From the NCBI GenBank assembly GCA_002327315.1, contig DCVI01000022.1:1-5835 (forward strand): DNA of 5,835 nucleotides, read 5' to 3'. Origin of the DNA: Syntrophaceae bacterium UBA2192. GTDB taxonomy: Bacteria; Desulfobacterota; Syntrophia; Syntrophales; UBA2192. This document shows, piece after piece, positions 1 through 5,694 of this stretch (its first letter is position 1; each line of letters opens with the position of its first letter). The notes beneath the pieces were generated by a model, which did not search any database, was not told the DNA's origin, and saw only the letters and a list, made by a program, of their open reading frames with translations. The position numbers and the translations under genes are program-made.

Positions 1-449
1 CAGGAGTTATTTACGGATAGGCTCTTAGTAATCATTAAATCCATAATTGGTAGCCACCTAACACTTTGTAGGTACTCACCAGAAACGGGATATTCATCGA
101 AAAATTCCGGCTAGGTTGCCTACTCCTTCCTGTTCTGGCTTTAGGGATTTCTCCGAGAACGATCCATTTCAGGCGCAAATCTTCGGGTTGCGCATGAAAC
201 GGGCCCCATTTTGCGTAGCACACTATATCCTTGACCCCTTCAGTAATCAGGGGCATATTCACTCAAAACGTCCCCGTGCGAATACCCAGTCAAGCCAACC
301 ATTTCCCCTATTACCTTCTGGATTGCCATATGCATAGGCGCAACCGATGTGACTGTAAGGTATCAAGGGCATCAATCAAGGGGAATACAACAAAATCAAA
401 GATGTAATCCCTGTAAGATGATGCGAGTGATTTGATCCGGAGGGAAGCC
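1..449. other. Upstream region without a supported gene
   Basis: I see no recognisable protein here. The reading frames of about 70-75 codons on both strands have no good ribosome binding site and no family signature. By eye the DNA is AT-richer than the rest of the window. It contains an 8-base palindrome TATGCATA (329-336), and two exact copies of ATCAAGGG (362-369 and 375-382, start-to-start 13 bases) shortly before the eutBC gene. I see no convincing -35/-10 pair and no conserved cobalamin-riboswitch box, so how the downstream gene is controlled is unclear. The first ~30 bases could be the end of an insertion sequence, but no partner end is in the window. Confidence 0.5.
439..444 (+). promoter_or_regulatory. 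Shine-Dalgarno site fixing the eutBC start
   Basis: GGAGGG lies 5 bases before the ATG at 450, a good ribosome-binding arrangement. The frame is open further upstream to a TTG at 432, but that codon precedes this site. A second in-frame ATG at 483 also follows a GGAGG (476-480), but with only 2 bases between, which is too close. The ATG at 450 is therefore preferred; starting at 483 would still leave the Tat motif intact. Confidence 0.8.
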
Positions 450-560
450 ATGGACAAAGACCGGTTGTTCGATGCGGAGGGTATGTCCCGACGAAGATTC
501 CTATCAGTGATGGGAGCTGCGGGTGTCACCCTTGCAGGGTATGCGTTTGTTGCGAACGCG
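450..560 (+). other. Twin-arginine (Tat) signal peptide coding segment
   Basis: Residues 1-37 of the fusion protein form a classic Tat leader. A charged n-region carries SRRRFLS (residues 13-19), matching the (S/T)RRxFLK consensus. A moderately hydrophobic, Gly/Ala-rich stretch follows (about 20-34), then an Ala-Asn-Ala cleavage motif (35-37) ahead of Ala-Ser-Asp. The EutB homology starts about ten residues later, so the leader is an addition to the family's normal N-terminus rather than part of the fold. Tat exports folded proteins, often with cofactor bound, which would suit a cobalamin enzyme. Confidence 0.88.
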
Positions 561-2804
561 GCGTCTGATGCCGAGCTCACTACGGTCAAAGAGATAAAGC
601 ATGGCGAGGACGTCTTCGCGTACATCAGCAGAGTCAAGGGAAGCTTTGACCAGACCCTCTATCAGACGGTGATAGGGGCTGCAAATGCCTTCAAGGAGGG
701 AGACCTGACTATCGGGGTCGGGGCCGATGATGAAGCAACACGGAAAAATGCCCGGGCCCTTCTGGCAAACACCAGGATCAAAGATCTCTACGAGCACCCT
801 CTGTTGGAGGACAACCTGCAAAAATTGCTCTGGCTGACCACCGACCAGGCTCAGTACGCAAAGGTCAAAGACTGGACCATGGGACAGTTGAAGGAATTTC
901 TCTTGACCAGGTCCGAGGCCGAGATCAAGGGCATCATGCATGGCCTGACCAGCGACACGATTGGCTGTGTCCCCAGGTTGATGAGCAATGAAGAGTTAAT
1001 TGCCCTCGGTCAGAAGATCTTCAATGTGCTGCCGGGCACCCAAATAGGAGCAAAAGGCTACCTGGGCGCCCGCATCCAGCCCAATTCACCCACGGACCAT
1101 CCCGAGGACGTGGCCTGGCAGGTCTTTGACGCGTTTTCCTATGCAACGGGCGATATCGTAATAGGGACCAACCCCGTGGACAGCCAGGTCAAGAGCGTAG
1201 CGGCGGTTGAGAAGGCACTCAAGGACATCGTCGATACCTTCACGCTGAAGGATACGATCCCCTGGTGCGTGCTTTCCCATATCGACGTCCAGGCGGAGGT
1301 GAGTGAGAAATATCCAGGAACGGTTGCCACGATGTTTCAAAGCCTCGCCGGAACGGACGATTGCAACAAGATCTTCGATGTCACGGTTGACAAGATCCTG
1401 AAGTATGCACAATCCAAGAAAGGTGAAAGATACGGGCTTTACTTCGAGACCGGCCAGGGTTCTGAATTTACCAACGGCGCGGCAAACGGTGTGGACATGA
1501 TGGTGCTCGAGTCCCGGAAGTACGGTTTTAGCAGGGCGGTGGGGATCGAGCTTACCAAGGTGCAACCAGAGGGGGCCTGGCTTCATGTCAACGACGTGGC
1601 CGGATTCATCGGGCCGGAGGTCTTCAAAGCCCGCGAGCAACTGGTGAGATGCTGCCTGGAAGATATCGCCATGGGCAAACTCCATGGGTTAACCCAAGGT
1701 CTTGACATCTGTTCCACCCTGCACATGGCCGTCACCCTGGAAGACCTGGACGGGTGCCAGGATCAGATCATGCCGGCTAATCCCGCTTACCTGATGGCTC
1801 TGCCCACCAAGAACGACCCGATGCTGAGCTATCTGACAACGGCCTTTCAGGACCATGTCCGCCTGAGGCAGAAATTCGGCTACAGGGTCAACGCTGGGAT
1901 GTGGGAGTTCTACAAACGGATTGGGATCGTGGACAGGAACAACAGATATACCCGACACTTCGGCGACCCCCTCTGGGTGTACTACCAGTATCGCCTGGCC
2001 AAAGGCGACAGGCGATCCAGGGGCGCCGTCTACGCGGAAGGCCGAAAGAAAATGAAAGAGGTTGAGGAGAGAGGCGTCGATTTGGCCACCGGCCACGGCA
2101 GGCATCTGTGGGATCTCAACCCTGAACTCGCAGCCAAGGTCAAGACGCTGTACGATGACGCCAAAAAATGTCTCTGGGCCGAGCTCACCCCGGATTTTGT
2201 AAAGACCATCCCCAATGTCGTGCAGGTCAAGACCTTGTCCAAGAACCGCAATGACTATATTTCCCATCCCGCGACAGGTGAAAGACTGAGCCCTGAATCG
2301 ATTGCGACAATGGAGAAACTGAAGGATTCATGGAGAGCAAATCTTCCCAAGGGCCAGATCGTCGTCTCCGACGGCCTGAATTCGAAGGCGATTATGGACG
2401 CGGGTCATCTCGCGCCCTACCTGGAGGAAATGACGAAATTGCTTGCAGACGCAGGCGTCCCGATAAACGATAAAATCATCGTGATCGCCAACGGAAGGGT
2501 TCGGGCCGGGTATCGGATCGGCGAGATGCTGTTTGAAAAGGCAGATCCCCTCAGTTATAGAGGGATTCTTCACATCGTCGGTGAACGGCCCGGAACCATG
2601 CATCACTCCTATTCGGTCTACATCACCGTTGCCAAGGGCAAGGTCTGGGCTGACAAGAAGATCGATCATGACATTACGAAAGTGGTGTGCAACATTGCAG
2701 ATACGGCCTTGCCGCCCAAAGAAGCAGCCAAGGAAACCATGACGATCATGAGGGAATTAGTCGGAAAGGGTGTGGTTGGAAGCCGACGTCTCGCGGCTTC
2801 GTGA
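450..2804 (+). CDS. Tat-targeted EutB-EutC fusion, ethanolamine ammonia-lyase
   Basis: This 784-residue protein matches both subunits of ethanolamine ammonia-lyase (EC 4.3.1.7), which uses adenosylcobalamin to turn ethanolamine into acetaldehyde and ammonia. Residues 1-37 are a Tat signal. The EutB-like part spans about 48-510 and keeps the substrate-site residues known from E. coli EutB: Arg208, Gln210, Asn241, Glu333 (in YFETGQG), Phe386 and Asp419, equivalent to R160, Q162, N193, E287, F329 and D362. An insertion of about 11 residues lies between Glu333 and Phe386. A basic linker follows, then a EutC-like part (about 584-775) with SDGL (640-643), GERPG (711-715), CNI (747-749) and a LPPKEAA motif, the region that contacts cobalamin in EutC. 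The N-terminal EutC segment is degenerate. No reactivase (eutA), shell or aldehyde-processing gene is near. Family assignment is firm. The cellular location and exact substrate are inferences; a related amino alcohol is possible. Confidence 0.93.
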   Translation: MDKDRLFDAEGMSRRRFLSVMGAAGVTLAGYAFVANAASDAELTTVKEIKHGEDVFAYISRVKGSFDQTLYQTVIGAANAFKEGDLTIGVGADDEATRKNARALLANTRIKDLYEHPLLEDNLQKLLWLTTDQAQYAKVKDWTMGQLKEFLLTRSEAEIKGIMHGLTSDTIGCVPRLMSNEELIALGQKIFNVLPGTQIGAKGYLGARIQPNSPTDHPEDVAWQVFDAFSYATGDIVIGTNPVDSQVKSVAAVEKALKDIVDTFTLKDTIPWCVLSHIDVQAEVSEKYPGTVATMFQSLAGTDDCNKIFDVTVDKILKYAQSKKGERYGLYFETGQGSEFTNGAANGVDMMVLESRKYGFSRAVGIELTKVQPEGAWLHVNDVAGFIGPEVFKAREQLVRCCLEDIAMGKLHGLTQGLDICSTLHMAVTLEDLDGCQDQIMPANPAYLMALPTKNDPMLSYLTTAFQDHVRLRQKFGYRVNAGMWEFYKRIGIVDRNNRYTRHFGDPLWVYYQYRLAKGDRRSRGAVYAEGRKKMKEVEERGVDLATGHGRHLWDLNPELAAKVKTLYDDAKKCLWAELTPDFVKTIPNVVQVKTLSKNRNDYISHPATGERLSPESIATMEKLKDSWRANLPKGQIVVSDGLNSKAIMDAGHLAPYLEEMTKLLADAGVPINDKIIVIANGRVRAGYRIGEMLFEKADPLSYRGILHIVGERPGTMHHSYSVYITVAKGKVWADKKIDHDITKVVCNIADTALPPKEAAKETMTIMRELVGKGVVGSRRLAAS

Positions 2805-2900
2805 AAAGAATGCGGGGCTGGATCAACATCTTTTGGCTGCAGGCTGTCGGCTAATGACGCTTCTGACAAGCTATTGCCAGGAGCCGCCCAACATAAAACG

Positions 2901-2940
2901 AAAGGATCGAGTCGACATGCTCCCCGATCCTTTTTCTTTC
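2901..2940 (+). terminator. Intrinsic terminator after eutBC, probably bidirectional
   Basis: AAAGGATCG (2901-2909) pairs perfectly with CGATCCTTT (2925-2933), a 9-bp stem with a 15-base loop, followed by TTCTTT. It lies about 100 bases after the eutBC stop. On the minus strand the same stem is followed by CGTTTTAT, so it can also stop transcripts leaving motB. This fits its place between two convergent transcription units. Confidence 0.85.
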
Positions 2941-2970
2941 CCGATGCCCGAGACCCGAAACCCGATACCC
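2940..2970 (-). repeat. Degenerate 7-base repeat, five GGG tracts on minus strand
   Basis: Four units of CCCGANR plus a final CCC run without interruption on the plus strand. CCC triplets start at 2940, 2947, 2954, 2961 and 2968. On the minus strand this is five GGG tracts separated by exactly four bases each, which satisfies the usual G-quadruplex pattern. It lies in the presumed 3' untranslated part of the motB message, between the motB stop hairpin and the terminator. Similar units occur at 5509-5539. Confidence 0.85.
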
Positions 2971-2985
2971 GCGGCCTTCGGCCGC
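2971..2985 (-). repeat. GC-rich hairpin abutting the motB stop codon
   Basis: GCGGCC (2971-2976) and GGCCGC (2980-2985) form a perfect 6-bp stem around a 3-base loop. The last base of the motB TAG stop is the first base of the hairpin in the direction of transcription. No T-run follows it; the 7-base repeat does. It may help protect or end the mRNA, but it also resembles the hairpin at 5489-5511, suggesting a repeated element. Confidence 0.75.
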
Positions 2986-3914
2986 TAGTCCCAGAGCCCG
3001 ATCGCGTCGCGCTTCCTCGATTTCTTCATCGCCGCCTTCTTTTCCTGGAATGACTGCCTTATCGTGCTTTCCCTGTCGGGGGCGGCTTCGGCGGCCGGGC
3101 CTGATGTGCCGGGCTGTGCCTGCTGCTGGAATGAGCTCCGGAGTTCCTTCTTCAGCCCTTCCGCCAGGGGGGGGCCGTCCTTGGGCTGCAGCAAAATGAT
3201 GCTGATCCGCCGGTTCTGCGCGTCCTTGGGCTGGTCCTTGATGAGCAGGTCCGTGTCTGCGTAGCCCACCACGCGGGCCACCCGCGAGGGGTCGAGCCCG
3301 TTGGTCTCGAGCATCCGCCTTGCGGCAGAGGCGCGATTGGTCGAAAGCTCCCAGTTTGTGATCTGATCGCCGCGGAAGGGAGCGGCATCGGTGTGTCCCT
3401 CGATGGCGATCTTCGCGTCCTGGTCCCGGATCACCTCGGCAACGCCGGCCAGGATTTCCCTTGCCTTCTCGGTAGGCTCGGCGCCTCCCAACTGGAACAT
3501 GGGGCTGCCTTCCTTGTCGACGATCTGGATCCGGACCCCGCCGTCGATGGCATCGATGAGTACCTGGTCGCTTTCCCCCTCGCCGCCGCCCTTTTTTTTC
3601 ATGGCCCTCTTCAAGGCAGCGGCGATGTTTTCGGGTTTCAACTCGGCCTTCTTGATGTGGTCGGTGATGACAAAGGCCGATCCGGGCAGGAAGTTCGTGC
3701 CGCTTTCCTTGAAGAGGCTGAAGCTCTTGAAGTACTCCGCCATGGCGATTCGCTTATCGTCTGACACCATGGAGAGCAGCCACAGCAGGAGGAAGAAGGC
3801 CATCATGGCCGTGACGAAGTCGGCGTAGGCAACCTTCCACGACCCGCCGTGGTGTCCCCCGTCGTGCCTCTTCTTGACCTTCTTGACGATGACCTTGCGA
3901 ATGGCTTCCGACAT
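2985..3914 (-). CDS. motB: MotB, flagellar motor stator protein
   Basis: MotB anchors the stator to the cell wall and carries protons with MotA to drive flagellar rotation. The 309-residue protein has a basic cytoplasmic N-terminus (1-27) and one membrane segment (about 28-50). That segment carries the essential proton-binding Asp32, at the same number as in E. coli. A plug/linker region follows, then an OmpA-type peptidoglycan-binding domain (about 120-242) with GHTD (173-176), NWELSTNRA (187-195) and QNRR (234-237). The tail beyond 243 is Gln/Ala/Pro-rich, then lysine-rich, ending in Leu-Trp-Asp. The start ATG overlaps the motA TAA by one base (TAATG), with a GAGGAG 12 bases upstream, so translation is probably coupled to motA. 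Identification is secure; proton rather than sodium specificity is inferred from the overall MotB type. Confidence 0.97.
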   Translation of the reverse strand: MSEAIRKVIVKKVKKRHDGGHHGGSWKVAYADFVTAMMAFFLLLWLLSMVSDDKRIAMAEYFKSFSLFKESGTNFLPGSAFVITDHIKKAELKPENIAAALKRAMKKKGGGEGESDQVLIDAIDGGVRIQIVDKEGSPMFQLGGAEPTEKAREILAGVAEVIRDQDAKIAIEGHTDAAPFRGDQITNWELSTNRASAARRMLETNGLDPSRVARVVGYADTDLLIKDQPKDAQNRRISIILLQPKDGPPLAEGLKKELRSSFQQQAQPGTSGPAAEAAPDRESTIRQSFQEKKAAMKKSRKRDAIGLWD

Positions 3915-4771
3915 TACTTCTTGATTCTCCTCAGGGCTTCCTCAACTTCAGTAAACGCGGGCTTGTCGACTGCAGGGACGACCCGCCGTCCGAACTCGAC
4001 GGCCACCTGCGGTGCAGCGCCGCTGACGAAGGCCACGATGGCCATCTTGAGAACCATGAGGTACTGGAGCTCCTCCGAGGCGGAGCCTTCCATGTTTTTC
4101 GCCATGGGCCCCACGAAGCCATAACACAACAGAACGCCGAGGAAGGTGCCGACGAGGGCGGCGCCGATGCTCTGGCCGAGGACCGCCGGCGGCTCGTTCA
4201 TCTTTCCCATGGTGAGGACGATACCCAGAACGGCGGCGACGATACCCAGGCCGGGGAGCGAGTCGGCCACGGTGGCCACACTCTTGCTCGGTGCCGTCAG
4301 TTCCTCGTGGTGGCTATCCAGCTCCGCGTCGATGAGGGCCTCGAGTTCGTTGGGTTCGATCTTGGTCGTCATGACGGTGCGAAGGGTGTCGACGACGAGA
4401 TCGAGGGCGTGGTGGTTCTTGAAAAAGCGGGGGTACTTGGTGAAGATCACACTCTCCTTGGGGTTGTCCACGTCGCCTTCGACGGAGACCAGGCCCTCCT
4501 TGCGGATCTTGTAAAAGACCTCGCCCAGCATCGTGAGGGCCTCCAGATAGTCGGCCTTCGTGTACCCCTTGCCGGAGAGCATTTTCATGATACCCGCGAA
4601 AACGGCCTTCATGACCTTCATGGGCGAGGCGATGATGAAGCCGCCCACGGCGGCACCGCCGATGATGAGCAGTTCGACGGGTTGAAACAGCACGGCGAGG
4701 TTTCCATGCTCGAGGAGGAAACCGCCGATGACGCAGGCGACGACGATGGCGGAGCCGATGATGGTAAACAT
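3914..4771 (-). CDS. motA: MotA, flagellar motor stator protein
   Basis: MotA is the four-helix inner-membrane stator subunit that converts proton flow into torque on the rotor. The 285-residue sequence has membrane segments at about 1-20, 32-48, 171-190 and 200-220. Key E. coli residues fall at identical numbers: Arg90 and Glu98 in the cytoplasmic loop that contacts FliG, Pro173 in SLPGLGI, and Pro222 in GPMAKN. The ATG lies 12 bases after the stop of the PilZ gene. The only purine-rich site (GGGGG, 4787-4791) is about 15 bases away and overlaps the end of that gene, so translational coupling is likely. It overlaps motB by one base. Identification is secure. Confidence 0.97.
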   Translation of the reverse strand: MFTIIGSAIVVACVIGGFLLEHGNLAVLFQPVELLIIGGAAVGGFIIASPMKVMKAVFAGIMKMLSGKGYTKADYLEALTMLGEVFYKIRKEGLVSVEGDVDNPKESVIFTKYPRFFKNHHALDLVVDTLRTVMTTKIEPNELEALIDAELDSHHEELTAPSKSVATVADSLPGLGIVAAVLGIVLTMGKMNEPPAVLGQSIGAALVGTFLGVLLCYGFVGPMAKNMEGSASEELQYLMVLKMAIVAFVSGAAPQVAVEFGRRVVPAVDKPAFTEVEEALRRIKK

Positions 4772-4783
4772 GGGAAGCCGGCG

Positions 4784-5323
4784 TTACCCCCTTTTCTCAC
4801 GAAGGATTTGCCGCTCCCGCTCGAAGACGAACCGGCAGATTTCCTCACGGATTTCGTCGCCCATGGCGACGAACTTCAGGCCGATTTCGAAACTGTCGTT
4901 TCGCCGGTCGGCCGCCACCACTTCCCCATAGACATAGAGGGCCACGGAGGTGCCGGCTGAGAGAACCATCATGACTTCGACGATATCGCCGCGGGTGAAG
5001 GGCTCTTGCGAGTGAAACGAAAGACCGCCTCCGCTGATGCTGATCTGCCGGACCGGCAGCGCATTGAATCCCAGCTTCTGCGCGCCGACCGTGTTCAGAA
5101 TAAGGTCCAGCTTGCGGTTGATCATCGAGAGCCATTCGGCGAGGGCCTGATCCTGGATTTCGGGGAGCCCCCCCAGATCGACGGCCGTCTGGTTGGAGAC
5201 CCTGGACAGAAGGCTCTCCCGCTCTTCCGAGGGGACGACCCGCGCGCTGAAGGGCACGACGGTCTTGACCCGGGAATACTCCCGACGGTTCGGCTGGCAG
5301 GGGAATTCACTTGTGAGATTCAT
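4784..5323 (-). CDS. Atypical PilZ-domain protein, probable motor regulator
   Basis: PilZ domains usually bind cyclic di-GMP through an RxxxR motif and a following (D/N)xSxxG. This 179-residue protein has Arg14-EYS-Arg18 near the N-terminus. About 75 residues later it has SISGGG (95-100), where Ser95 replaces the usual Asp/Asn. Between them lies an amphipathic helix (about 54-77, with EWLSMINRKLDLIL) rather than the usual short connection. This resembles the tetramer-forming atypical PilZ (tPilZ) group, some members of which do not bind the nucleotide. Strands continue to about 152 and a charged helix closes the protein. AGGA (5332-5335) precedes the ATG by 8 bases. As the first gene before motA and motB, it plausibly links cyclic di-GMP to motor function as YcgR does. 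PilZ membership is confident; ligand binding and role are inference. Confidence 0.88.
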   Translation of the reverse strand: MNLTSEFPCQPNRREYSRVKTVVPFSARVVPSEERESLLSRVSNQTAVDLGGLPEIQDQALAEWLSMINRKLDLILNTVGAQKLGFNALPVRQISISGGGLSFHSQEPFTRGDIVEVMMVLSAGTSVALYVYGEVVAADRRNDSFEIGLKFVAMGDEIREEICRFVFERERQILREKRG

Positions 5324-5365
5324 TTTGAATATCCTGACAAACGTTGCAACGGTTTCATTTATCTA

Positions 5366-5392
5366 ATATCGGTCGCTGCCGCCATAACTTGA
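5366..5392 (-). promoter_or_regulatory. Sigma-28 (FliA)-type flagellar promoter
   Basis: Read on the minus strand, TCAAGTTA (5392-5385) is followed by exactly 11 bases and then ACCGATAT (5373-5366). The enterobacterial FliA consensus is TAAAGTTT, 11 bases, GCCGATAA, so each half matches at 6 of 8 positions with ideal spacing. Transcription would start near 5359, giving a short leader before the PilZ gene at 5323. This is the expected late-flagellar control for stator genes. Confidence 0.75.
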
Positions 5393-5488
5393 AGGGGATT
5401 TTGGCAGCGCAAGTCCCTATAATTGCAACTATTCTGCCCGATGCACGCAAATCGGCCCGGCAATCGGAGTAATGCAAGGGGGGTGCCA

Positions 5489-5511
5489 CCGGCCGCCCGA
5501 TGGGCGGCCGG
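5489..5511 (+). repeat. 10-bp GC-rich perfect hairpin
   Basis: CCGGCCGCCC (5489-5498) pairs perfectly with GGGCGGCCGG (5502-5511) around a GAT loop. No T-run follows on either strand, so it is not a standard terminator. On the plus strand it runs straight into a 7-base repeat, the same arrangement as the hairpin next to motB on the opposite strand. Confidence 0.85.
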
Positions 5512-5539
5512 CATCGGGCTTCAGGCTTCCGGCATCGGG
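5509..5539 (+). repeat. Degenerate 7-base repeat, consensus NGGCWTC
   Basis: Four units start at 5509, 5516, 5523 and 5530, followed by GGG (5537-5539). The first and fourth units are identical (CGGCATC), and the second and third are GGGCTTC and AGGCTTC. They share the G-rich YWTC core with the minus-strand units at 2940-2970 and point away from the motility operon, as that array does. Confidence 0.75.
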
Positions 5540-5663
5540 TAAGAAGAGAATAGATTAACGATTTTCGAACCATAGATGACCGACAAGCTTTGCGACCAAC
5601 TCAAGGACAGGCGCGCTGCCGGCCAGAGGGGGAAAATGGTGGGGAAATACAGTGAATTGTCTT

Positions 5664-5694
5664 CACTAGTCACCGGTCACTGGCCACTGGTCAC
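5664..5694 (+). repeat. Second 7-base repeat type, consensus CACYRGY
   Basis: CAC triplets start at 5664, 5671, 5678, 5685 and 5692, exactly seven bases apart. Units are CACTAGT, CACCGGT, CACTGGC and CACTGGT. The right half overlaps the last codons and the stop codon of the leftward right-edge gene, which ends at 5677. The unit differs from the G-rich repeats elsewhere in the window but shares their period. Confidence 0.85.

Larger units (their letters stand above)
5324..5676. other. Intergenic region with promoter, hairpin and repeats
   Basis: No gene is supported in these 353 bases. A minus-strand frame of 72 codons (5355-5573) runs through the hairpin and repeats and crosses the promoter, so it is not believable as a protein. 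The region holds the sigma-28-like promoter (5366-5392), a 10-bp hairpin (5489-5511), a 7-base repeat (5509-5539) and the start of a second repeat type (from 5664). A weak 6-bp hairpin AGTGAA/TTCACT (5651-5667) lies just past the end of the right-edge gene but has no T-run, so it is at best a poor terminator. Confidence 0.7.

Noticed and set aside
1..30. Left edge (GGATAGGCTC region) looks like an insertion-sequence terminal repeat
   Set aside because: Only a vague resemblance to IS5-type ends. No transposase and no partner inverted repeat occur in the window.
35..262. Minus-strand frame of 75 codons at the left edge
   Set aside because: GTG start without a ribosome binding site, no recognisable family, and overlapped by an equally long frame on the other strand. 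A decayed gene remains possible but cannot be shown.
300..449. Possible cobalamin riboswitch before a B12-dependent enzyme
   Set aside because: No conserved B12-box sequence and no extended fold. Only an imperfect AT-rich pairing around 379-412 is visible.
504..2669. Series of long minus-strand open frames under the eutBC gene (up to 199 codons)
   Set aside because: They all share one antisense phase in register with the eutBC codons and are open because that gene rarely uses codons whose complement is a stop. They have no ribosome binding sites or family features.
5401..5423. Plus-strand TTGGCA followed by TATAAT resembling a sigma-70 promoter
   Set aside because: The spacing is 11 bases instead of about 17, and no plus-strand gene follows.
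5355..5573. Minus-strand frame of 72 codons upstream of the PilZ gene
   Set aside because: It reads through the perfect hairpin, the heptad repeat and the FliA-like promoter, and has no protein-family features.
5651..5667. AGTGAA/TTCACT hairpin as a terminator for the right-edge gene
   Set aside because: Short AT-rich stem without a following T-run on the minus strand.
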